Positions 1 through 4,811 of a stretch of 6,729 nt of DNA are shown in pieces. Origin of the DNA: Nanobdellota archaeon (lineage in GTDB: Archaea > Nanobdellota > Nanobdellia > Woesearchaeales > GCA-2686295); contig JAHJDK010000240.1 in the NCBI GenBank assembly GCA_018812505.1, positions 1 to 6,729 on the forward strand. The letters are read 5' to 3'. Below the pieces are notes generated by a model. It had not been told where the DNA came from. It made no database searches and worked only from the letters and a program-made list of their open reading frames with translations. The position numbers and the translations under genes were made by a program. Each line of letters begins with the position of its first letter. The first letter of the stretch is position 1.

Positions 1-2
1 GC

Positions 3-200
3 GGAGAACTGTTGAAACAAGGTATAAGCTTAATAGCAGTGACTTCTTTCATATTATCATGGGTGACTGTTGGTTTAGTAATGTTGCCAATAGAAATGAA
101 AACCTTAGGAAAAAAATTTACCATAATAAGGAATGCAAGTGCATTTGTGATATCATTATTTATAACATTTGTGACAGTAGCAATTTATAATTTACTATGA
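3..200 (+). CDS. Half-permease (COG0701/YraQ-ArsP-like), C-terminal part, 5' cut by window edge
   Basis: An inner-membrane permease half, open in frame to the left edge, so probably the C-terminal 65 residues of a longer protein. The visible part has two hydrophobic segments (about residues 8-28 and 47-64 of the fragment) separated by a loop with the pattern SWVTVGLVMLP, IEMKTLGKKF and IIRN. That pattern recalls the small two-gene permeases of COG0701 found in archaea; the assignment is from memory of the family. The stop codon overlaps the ATG of the next gene as ATGA, so the two halves are likely co-translated and may form one transporter. A TTG at 12 preceded by GGAG at 3-6 could in principle be a start, but a 62-residue protein would be short for this half, so continuation upstream is preferred. 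The substrate is unknown; metals or arsenicals are suggested by relatives. Confidence 0.6.
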   Translation, partial: GELLKQGISLIAVTSFILSWVTVGLVMLPIEMKTLGKKFTIIRNASAFVISLFITFVTVAIYNLL

Positions 201-685
201 AAACAAAAACAAACAAAGGAATACTATTTTTAATCATAATAATAATTATATACCTGATATTACTTTTTATTAACAAAGAACTTGTAATCAAAAGTTTGAG
301 ATTCTTCTTAGATTTAATAATAAAAATAATACCTGCATTTATCTTGATGTTTATACTAATGGTTGTAGCAGAACTGTTGATAAAACCCAAGCAGATAGCA
401 AAGTATCTTGGAAAAGAATCTGGGATAAAAAGTTGGATAATAGCAATAGTTACTGGAATACTATCAACAGGACCAATATATTTATGGTACCAGTTACTGC
501 AGAACCTCAAAGAAAAAGGAGTTAAAGAAAAGTTTATAGCAATATTTTTATACAATCGAGCAATAAAAATACCTTTACTGCCGGTAATGATATATTACTT
601 TGGAGCTGGATACACCATCATACTGACAATAATGACTATAATAGGCTCAATAATACAAGGAATAATAATCGATAAAACAGTATAA
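197..685 (+). CDS. Half-permease (COG0701/YraQ-ArsP-like), second half
   Basis: A 162-residue integral membrane protein with about five hydrophobic segments (roughly residues 8-26, 38-60, 78-100, 112-135 and 138-159). Visible motifs are LGKESG at 71-76 before the third segment, STGPIYLWY at 90-98, and YNRAIKIPLLP at 119-129. They match what I know of the half-size permeases related to YraQ/ArsP (DUF318), which occur as adjacent gene pairs. The ATG overlaps the stop of the preceding half by four bases, indicating translational coupling and a stoichiometric partner. Only one base separates it from the DUF134 gene downstream. That context, a permease next to DUF134 and a NifX-like protein, is recurrent in archaea and anaerobes and hints at metal or metal-cofactor handling, but no substrate can be read from the sequence. 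Confidence 0.75.
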   Translation: MKTKTNKGILFLIIIIIIYLILLFINKELVIKSLRFFLDLIIKIIPAFILMFILMVVAELLIKPKQIAKYLGKESGIKSWIIAIVTGILSTGPIYLWYQLLQNLKEKGVKEKFIAIFLYNRAIKIPLLPVMIYYFGAGYTIILTIMTIIGSIIQGIIIDKTV

Positions 686-686
686 A

Positions 687-1112
687 ATGCCAAGACCAAG
701 AAGATGCAGAAGAGTGGGTTTAATTCCTAAAGTCAATTACTTCAAGCCAGTAGGTGTGCCTATGAAAATACTTGAAGAGGTTACACTAACAATTGATGAG
801 TTTGAAGCTGTAAGACTAAAGGACTTTCTTGGAAAAGAACAGAAAGAAGCTGCTGAAGAAATGAATATATCACAGCCAACACTCCATAGATTATTGGTTA
901 GTGCTAGAAAAAAAATATCTGAGTCGATAATAAAAGGAAAGGCATTGAAGATAGAAGGAGGAAATTACAGCTTTTCAAAACAACATGACTCAGGAGTTCA
1001 GAAATTGTGTATTTGTCTAGACTGTGGGTTTAAACATTCTGTTGAAAGAGGTAAACCCTGTAATGAACAACTATGCCCTAAATGTGGCTCTTTAATAAAA
1101 CGTGTGAGGTGA
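687..1112 (+). CDS. DUF134 (COG1342) HTH DNA-binding protein with C-terminal zinc-ribbon-like tail
   Basis: A 141-residue predicted transcription regulator. The N-terminus MPRPRRCRRV and the following PKVNYFKPVGVP (residues 14-25) are the hallmark of DUF134. The segment TLTIDEFEAVRLKD (33-46) leads into a sigma-70 region-4-like helix-turn-helix at about 52-76, containing EAAEEMNISQPTLHRLL. The family motif KALKIEGGNY follows at 85-94. The tail holds six cysteines (C108, C110, C113, C125, C130, C133) with LDCG and CPKCG patterns, consistent with a zinc ribbon or rubredoxin-like site. The gene lies one base after the permease stop and runs into the NifX-like gene; COG1342 and COG1433 proteins are often adjacent or fused. 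It may control this operon in response to metal or redox state; that role is inference. Confidence 0.9.
   Translation: MPRPRRCRRVGLIPKVNYFKPVGVPMKILEEVTLTIDEFEAVRLKDFLGKEQKEAAEEMNISQPTLHRLLVSARKKISESIIKGKALKIEGGNYSFSKQHDSGVQKLCICLDCGFKHSVERGKPCNEQLCPKCGSLIKRVR
1106..1111 (+). promoter_or_regulatory. Shine-Dalgarno overlapping the DUF134 stop codon
   Basis: GAGGTG lies five bases before the ATG at 1117, and its final bases form the TGA stop of the DUF134 gene. This supports the start chosen for the NifX-like gene and its co-translation with DUF134. Confidence 0.75.
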
Positions 1113-1116
1113 AATT

Positions 1117-1464
1117 ATGTATAAAAAAATATTATTTCCTTTAATGGATAATAAAGGACTTGATTCCAATGTTGCAGAGCATTTTGGTCACTCAGATTTT
1201 TTGGGTTTGTATGATTTTAAGAATAAGAAACTTGAAATAAAAGAAAACCGATTGGATCATTCGAATGCTTTTTCATCACCTATAGACCAAGTCAAGGAAA
1301 TATTCAATCCAGATGCGGTTTATGCATTTGCATTGGGTAAGAGAGCTATAATGTTATTCAAAGAAAAAGGAATAATAATAATAACTGGAAAATTTTCTAA
1401 AGTAAAAGATATCATATTAGATATTAATAATTGTGTTGAATTAGATAGAGATTGTGGACATTAA
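1117..1464 (+). CDS. NifX/NifB-like dinitrogenase iron-molybdenum cofactor domain protein (COG1433)
   Basis: A 115-residue single-domain protein of the Nif-cofactor-carrier family, an RNase H-like fold that in NifX, NafY and NifB binds FeMo-cofactor precursors. The family signature is visible: start KKILFPLMDN (3-12), SNVAEHFGHSDFLGLYDF (17-34), the middle stretch FNPDAVYAFALGKRA (63-77), and GIIIITGKFSKVKDII (85-100). The protein ends in CGH (113-115), a short metal-ligating-type tail. No nif genes are visible nearby, so a role in nitrogen fixation is unlikely; small stand-alone members are common in non-diazotrophic archaea. It is last in the permease-DUF134 operon, with a clear SD and a T-rich terminator after it. 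It could sense or chaperone an iron-sulfur species for the upstream regulator; this is inference. Confidence 0.87.
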   Translation: MYKKILFPLMDNKGLDSNVAEHFGHSDFLGLYDFKNKKLEIKENRLDHSNAFSSPIDQVKEIFNPDAVYAFALGKRAIMLFKEKGIIIITGKFSKVKDIILDINNCVELDRDCGH

Positions 1465-1481
1465 AAGTTGAGGTGAAAAAA

Positions 1482-1495
1482 TATTTTTTCTTTTT
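1482..1495 (+). terminator. T-rich archaeal terminator after the permease/DUF134/NifX operon
   Basis: About 20 bases after the NifX-like stop there is a T-dominated run (TATTTTTTCTTTTT). Archaeal RNA polymerase terminates at such T-runs without a stem-loop. The next gene is on the opposite strand, which fits. The 141-base gap to 1605 holds no other convincing gene. Confidence 0.55.
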
Positions 1496-1605
1496 AGAAT
1501 TACTCTATATTTTCCAACCTTATTTGTTTAGACTTAATCCCATTTACATCACCTAACTCACTCTCACAATTATTTAAGAAAGAGCTGTAATGCTCACCAC
1601 AACAA

Positions 1606-2229
1606 TTATCTTAGAATTACTTGGTCTATGTATTTATGGTTTCCTGTGAATTCTTGCCTTAGAATTATTTCTACTTCTGGTTTTGGCAGTGAATCCTTGT
1701 ATGCTCTTTTGCTTATTAAGGCATCGTAGATGTCTGAGATAGCGACTATCTGTGTCAGAGTTGTGATTCTTTCATTGTTTTCTCTTCTGTCATCTTCTTC
1801 GCGAGTTATTGTTCTTCTGTTGTTACTCATCCTTGGAGATGGATTTTGTTGGTATTCATGATGTGCTACAACAACTCTTCTTACTGTGTCATATTCAAAG
1901 TCTTCTAATTGGAGGAATCCTAGGCGAGGGTGACTTCTTATAATTTTTTTTTCTTTAGTACTAAGTTTCATTGGTTTTGACAGAACTTCTGCAGGTACAT
2001 CTGTTTTTCCGGTGTCATGGAGTAATCCTGCGTAACCCAAAATGGTTAGATCTTCATCTGAGCATTCATTGTCATAACCTAAATCAACGCTTAATAATCC
2101 GACGCGAAAACTGTGCCCATAAGTATCGCCATGATGTTTTCTTATTGTATTGAGATATCTCTGTACTCTATCCTGCTGTATTAAAGCCTTGAAGAATTCA
2201 TTGCTTTTTGGTTGAATTACCTTAATCAT
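1606..2229 (-). CDS. HD-domain phosphohydrolase, HD-GYP-like without the GYP motif
   Basis: A 207-residue predicted metal-dependent phosphohydrolase. The HD ligand series is complete: H39 in YGHS, H71-D72 in GLLHDTGK (68-75), H100 in SHPRLG, H123-H124 in VVAHHE, and D166 in VAISDIYDALISKRAYK (162-178). Order and spacing resemble the HD-GYP class, which normally carries a DGxGYP segment just after HHE. Here that place is taken by a highly charged stretch at about 131-155 containing RMSNNRRT and REEDDRRENNER, so cyclic-di-GMP cleavage cannot be assumed. There is no signal peptide, membrane segment or receiver domain, so it is probably cytoplasmic and stand-alone. The ATG is supported by a TATA-like box about 25 bases upstream, implying a leaderless mRNA. 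The substrate is unknown; a nucleotide or phosphorylated signal is plausible. Confidence 0.87.
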   Translation of the reverse strand: MIKVIQPKSNEFFKALIQQDRVQRYLNTIRKHHGDTYGHSFRVGLLSVDLGYDNECSDEDLTILGYAGLLHDTGKTDVPAEVLSKPMKLSTKEKKIIRSHPRLGFLQLEDFEYDTVRRVVVAHHEYQQNPSPRMSNNRRTITREEDDRRENNERITTLTQIVAISDIYDALISKRAYKDSLPKPEVEIILRQEFTGNHKYIDQVILR

Positions 2230-2250
2230 TTTTTAGGAAAGTAAATAATT

Positions 2251-2258
2251 TATTTAAA
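2251..2258 (-). promoter_or_regulatory. TATA-like box for the HD-domain gene
   Basis: On the - strand this reads TTTAAATA, centred about 25 bases before the ATG at 2229. No SD is present before that ATG, so the transcript is probably leaderless. Confidence 0.5.
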
Positions 2259-2305
2259 CTTTTACTTTTAGAATTAAACAGTTTGGTTTCTTTATAATCA
2301 CTAAC

Positions 2306-2314
2306 TTTTTATAG
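2306..2314 (+). promoter_or_regulatory. TATA-like box for the DUF1385 gene
   Basis: TTTTTATAG is centred about 26 bases before the ATG at 2336, the spacing expected when transcription begins at the start codon. This favours ATG 2336 over the upstream TTG at 2318. The divergent region 2230-2335 thus holds two back-to-back promoters. Confidence 0.55.
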
Positions 2315-2335
2315 TATTTGTTCAAACTTATTTTT

Positions 2336-3229
2336 ATGACTAAACCTTTGATTGGTGGACAAGCGGTTATTGAAGGTGTGTTGATGCGCGCCCCAAATCA
2401 TTATTCTGTTGCTGTCAGACAGCCTAATAATAAGATAAGTGTTAAGACTGAGAAGCATGTTTCTTATACTAAAAGAAACAAGTTTTTTGGATTGCCTTTT
2501 GTTAGAGGGATAGTCGTTCTTGTAGAAACAGTTGTGATTGGCAGCAGGGCTTTGACTTATTCTGCAAATGAAGCCTTAGAAGATGAGGAAGAGCTTTCGA
2601 ATAAAGAGCTGGGCTTGACATTGATAATATCAATTGTTGTTGCTTTGTTAATATTCAAATTTTTACCTTTATTATTAGCGAGTTTTTTCAAAAACAAGTT
2701 AGGCTTGAACAATTTCATGTTTAACATTGTTGATGGTGTCATAAAATTTAGTATTTTTATAGGTTATTTATGGGTTATATCTTTGATGGATGATGTTCAA
2801 AGAATGTTTGAGTACCACGGAGCAGAACACATGGCAGTGCATTGTTATGAAGCTAAGAAAAAATTGACTGTGAAAAACGCTCGCAAATACAAAACAGTGC
2901 ATCCGAGATGTGGAACTGAGTTTTTGTTACTGGTGTTGGTTGTCAGCATATTATTTTACATGTTTATACCTATAGGAACAACTTTTCTTGAAAAATTTAT
3001 TATTAGAATATTTTTGTTGCCGGTAATAGCAGGTGTTTCTTATGAATTGTTAAAGGTTTCAGGATCACACTATGATTTATTGTTTTTTAAAATAATGGCT
3101 GCGCCTGGTTTGTTGCTGCAAAAAATAACCACGAAGAAACCAAGTGATGACCAAATAGAAGTGGCTATTAAATCATTGGAAGCAGCACTTGAAGCAGAAC
3201 TCAAAGCATCTTCTTCAACTCATTCCTAG
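2336..3229 (+). CDS. DUF1385 family membrane protein (YqhQ-like)
   Basis: A 297-residue multi-pass membrane protein of DUF1385, the family of Bacillus YqhQ; the biochemical role is not known to me. Family motifs are strong: IGGQAVIEGVLMRAP at 6-20, FVRGIVVLVET at 55-65, EYHGAEHMAVHCYE at 159-172, VHPRCGTEFLL at 188-198, SYELLKVSG at 235-243, and a C-terminal TTKKPSDDQIEVAIKSLEA at 265-283. Hydrophobic segments lie near 96-116, 131-151, 197-216 and 221-240. The His, Glu and Cys residues in HGAEH and HPRCGT could form a metal or catalytic site; that is inference. The frame opens at TTG 2318, but ATG 2336 gives the family-typical N-terminus and suits the TATA box. The last 29 bases overlap the end of a - strand gene. 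Confidence 0.9.
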   Translation: MTKPLIGGQAVIEGVLMRAPNHYSVAVRQPNNKISVKTEKHVSYTKRNKFFGLPFVRGIVVLVETVVIGSRALTYSANEALEDEEELSNKELGLTLIISIVVALLIFKFLPLLLASFFKNKLGLNNFMFNIVDGVIKFSIFIGYLWVISLMDDVQRMFEYHGAEHMAVHCYEAKKKLTVKNARKYKTVHPRCGTEFLLLVLVVSILFYMFIPIGTTFLEKFIIRIFLLPVIAGVSYELLKVSGSHYDLLFFKIMAAPGLLLQKITTKKPSDDQIEVAIKSLEAALEAELKASSSTHS

Positions 3230-3554
3230 TAACCAATTTTTCAGGAGACCAATTATCAATCTTCTCTTTTAAGCGATCAAATTTATCTTCTTTAACGATA
3301 ATCTTAAACTCTCCAACTAAACTCTTTATTATTCTCTTCTGTTTTTCAATAATCTCTTTAGCGGATTCAGCAACTCTCCTTATTTGAACAACTTCAGCCT
3401 TTATACTATAAGTTGTTTTTTGAAATGAGTTGTTTTTAATATTGGAATCTGCAACCACGCTTTTAGATTGAGCTTCTATCTCTGAAATTCTATCAGATAA
3501 TTTTTGCAGGTAAGTGGTGATTTCGTAAAAATTTGGTTTCTCAGGTTTAGCCAT
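3201..3554 (-). CDS. Small charged helical (coiled-coil) protein, function unknown
   Basis: I do not recognise a family. The 117-residue product is soluble-looking, without signal peptide or membrane segment. It is rich in Lys, Glu, Ile and Ser, with likely helical or coiled-coil stretches at about 10-30 (TYLQKLSDRISEIEAQ) and 52-98 (from KAEVVQIRRVAESAKEIIEK to the region around DRLKEKIDNW). The tail WSPEKLVTRNELKKML looks like a short conserved-type ending. Reality as a gene is supported by a TATA-like box 27 bases before the ATG and by coding-like composition on this strand only. Its stop lies inside the last codons of the DUF1385 gene, a 29-base tail-to-tail overlap, so the two may be linked by antisense transcription. 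A structural or adaptor role is only a guess. Confidence 0.7.
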   Translation of the reverse strand: MAKPEKPNFYEITTYLQKLSDRISEIEAQSKSVVADSNIKNNSFQKTTYSIKAEVVQIRRVAESAKEIIEKQKRIIKSLVGEFKIIVKEDKFDRLKEKIDNWSPEKLVTRNELKKML

Positions 3555-3576
3555 TAGTTATTATCTATAATGATGG

Positions 3577-3585
3577 CTTTAAATA
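3577..3585 (-). promoter_or_regulatory. TATA-like box for the small helical protein
   Basis: On the - strand this reads TATTTAAAG, centred 27 bases before the ATG at 3554; no SD is present, so the transcript is probably leaderless. Confidence 0.5.
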
Positions 3586-3604
3586 TTTTTTTGAAACAGA
3601 AAAC

Positions 3605-3613
3605 TATTTTAAT
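3605..3613 (+). promoter_or_regulatory. TATA-like box for the P-loop kinase-like gene
   Basis: TATTTTAAT is centred about 26 bases before the ATG at 3635. A second AT-rich motif, TATAAA at 3615-3620, is too close to serve a leaderless start at 3635. The 80-base divergent gap 3555-3634 therefore carries promoters for both flanking genes. Confidence 0.4.
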
Positions 3614-3634
3614 GTATAAACTTCTTGTGTTATT

Positions 3635-4207
3635 ATGGATATTCCGAAAAATGTTAGTATATTCATAATTGAAGGTATTCCTGGTTCTGGAAAATCAACT
3701 CTTCACAAAGACCTTATAAGTAAGTTGAAAGGAAGAATAATTTATGATTTTGAAGAGGAGGAACTATTATTTTCTTGGAAGCACGCATGGATTGAGGGTA
3801 TTCAGGATTTAAGGTTGGAGTTTATGAATAAGATGCTTGATTATTGCGAGAAAGTTATTAAGGAAAATTCTGCGTCAGTGTTCATATTCAATAGGTTTCA
3901 CGTATCACTGGTAATATTATCAACCGCGATAAATCAAGAACACCCAAAAGGTTATGATGCTCTGATTAAAAGATTGCGAGAAATGCCAGTTCACATATTT
4001 GTGCCTGTTTTAGAACCAGAAAATATTCATCAAAGATCAAGTCATAAAGAGCGAACAGAAAAAATTTGGGAATTGCATAAAAAGAAGAGATTAGAGACGA
4101 GAGGATTCTCAAATCTTAAAGACATGTACGTTTGGGAGCAGAACAAGATATTTGAATTATTAAAATCACAGAAAATACCTTACTCTACGTTGAAGATTGT
4201 TGTTTGA
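3635..4207 (+). CDS. P-loop NTPase, thymidylate/deoxynucleoside kinase-like
   Basis: A 190-residue P-loop protein. The Walker A motif is EGIPGSGKST at residues 13-22, directly after a hydrophobic first strand (SIFII). A second hydrophobic strand, SVFIFNRFHVS (81-91), sits where nucleoside and thymidylate kinases carry the D-R-(F/Y/W)-S segment; here Asp is Asn. The strand VHIFVPVLEP (119-128) precedes a lid-like, charged helix RSSHKERTEKIWELHKKKRLETRG (split as 134-149 and 150-157) resembling the Arg-rich lid of that superfamily. Length suits a small NMP or deoxynucleoside kinase, but the substrate cannot be read. It stands alone with its own promoter; the pyrimidine operon is on the other strand some 600 bases away, so a link to nucleotide metabolism is only suggestive. 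The ATG at 3635 is the only good start. Confidence 0.75.
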   Translation: MDIPKNVSIFIIEGIPGSGKSTLHKDLISKLKGRIIYDFEEEELLFSWKHAWIEGIQDLRLEFMNKMLDYCEKVIKENSASVFIFNRFHVSLVILSTAINQEHPKGYDALIKRLREMPVHIFVPVLEPENIHQRSSHKERTEKIWELHKKKRLETRGFSNLKDMYVWEQNKIFELLKSQKIPYSTLKIVV

Positions 4208-4300
4208 AAAAATTAGTTATTGTTTCTTAATACTATTATATGAATAATGATGAGTTTAATTGAAGAAATCGGAAGATTTATAGGAAAAGAACCACAAAAC

Positions 4301-4308
4301 TTATATAT
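4301..4308 (+). promoter_or_regulatory. TATA box (with BRE-like CAAAAC) for the RHH antitoxin gene
   Basis: TTATATAT follows CAAAAC, a purine-rich BRE-like element, and is centred 26-27 bases before ATG 4331. It is the clearest archaeal promoter in the window. It lies inside the frame extension from 4247, arguing against that longer start. The gap 4208-4330 has no other recognisable gene. Confidence 0.6.
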
Positions 4309-4330
4309 CCGTAGTATATACAATAGCTAT

Positions 4331-4591
4331 ATGGTTACTGAGATGATTACATTAAAACTCGATGATAGTTTTCTTTTGGAGATAGATAAAACAGTGAGAC
4401 AGCATGGTTATCAAAACAGAACAGAATTTATAAGGAACGCACTTAGAGAGAAAGTAGAGGAGTCTAAACTTAAAGATGCTATGATTTTTTTGGCTCATTT
4501 AAAAGGTGCAGCAAAAAAGAAAACTACAGATAAAGAATATGAACAAATTAGAACAAAGGCTTTTGAAGAGATTTCAAAGAAACTTATATGA
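4331..4591 (+). CDS. Ribbon-helix-helix (CopG/VapB-like) antitoxin-type protein
   Basis: An 86-residue DNA-binding protein of the RHH/CopG class, typical of the antitoxin partners of PIN-domain toxins. The beta strand is MITLKLDDSFL (residues 5-15), then helix 1 EIDKTVRQHGY (17-27) and the NRTEFIRNALREKVEE turn-helix (29-44), matching the archaeal pattern GYxNRTEFIRxALR. The C-terminal half (45-86) is Lys/Glu-rich and probably binds and masks a toxin. The start at 4331 fits the TATA box and the family length; an upstream in-frame ATG at 4247 would add 28 unrelated residues. Normally the toxin gene follows on the same strand with a short overlap. Here the only PIN-like sequence lies downstream on the opposite strand and is incomplete, with the two stop ends overlapping by eight bases. 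The protein may be an orphan regulator. Confidence 0.85.
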   Translation: MVTEMITLKLDDSFLLEIDKTVRQHGYQNRTEFIRNALREKVEESKLKDAMIFLAHLKGAAKKKTTDKEYEQIRTKAFEEISKKLI

Positions 4592-4802
4592 TATTTTCTG
4601 GTTTGTAATGTGGAGAAATATCTTCTAATTTTTTGAAGTGCTTATCTCTTGTTACAAGAATTGCATCATTATCTCTAGCAATAATTGTGTGTAAGACATC
4701 GCCTTTTGGCAAAGACCTTTGTTTAGCTATCATTTTTGCTTCAGTAAATTGCCTTGGAGTTGTGATGATATTTTTAATAATCTTCTCAAATGGTTTTATC
4801 AT
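4584..4802 (-). pseudogene. Truncated PIN-domain (VapC-like) toxin, C-terminal half
   Basis: A 72-residue frame matching the second half of archaeal PIN-domain ribonucleases. Recognisable are TTPRQFTEAKMIAKQR (14-29), LPKGDVLHTIIARDNDAILV (31-50) and TRDKHFKKLEDI (51-62), ending in KPENII. D35 and D53 correspond to the third and fourth acidic metal ligands of PIN domains. The N-terminal half, with the first Asp (usually xDTS/DxN near the start) and the following Glu, is absent and is not found nearby. The ATG sits nine bases after the pyrF stop. A purine-rich AGAGGG abuts it too closely to be a good SD, so translation is doubtful. Without half the active site, ribonuclease activity is unlikely. 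It could be a decayed toxin left at the end of the pyr operon, or a shortened protein still made with pyrF. Confidence 0.7.
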
Positions 4803-4811
4803 CCCTCTTAT

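Noticed and set aside
160..555. Open frame of 131 codons on the - strand
   Set aside because: It lies opposite two well-supported membrane-protein genes and has no recognisable domain; AT-rich hydrophobic genes readily give such antisense frames.
1494..1620. The 10-base word TTAGAATTAC occurs at 1494-1503 and 1611-1620, and GAGC/GCTC can pair at 1582-1595
   Set aside because: A 10-base AT-rich repeat and a 4-base stem are expected by chance; no attachment-site or transposon context.
1971..2153. Open frame on the + strand inside the HD-domain gene
   Set aside because: Antisense to a gene with complete catalytic motifs; no start signal or domain.
2557..2742. Open frame on the - strand inside the DUF1385 gene
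   Set aside because: Antisense shadow of a conserved family gene; composition is the complement of its hydrophobic and acidic stretches.
4588..4608. ATGA overlap at the antitoxin stop followed by codons M-I-F-S, resembling the start of a VapC toxin on the + strand
   Set aside because: The frame stops after six codons, and the same bases are explained as the family-like C-terminus (KPENII) of the PIN fragment on the other strand.
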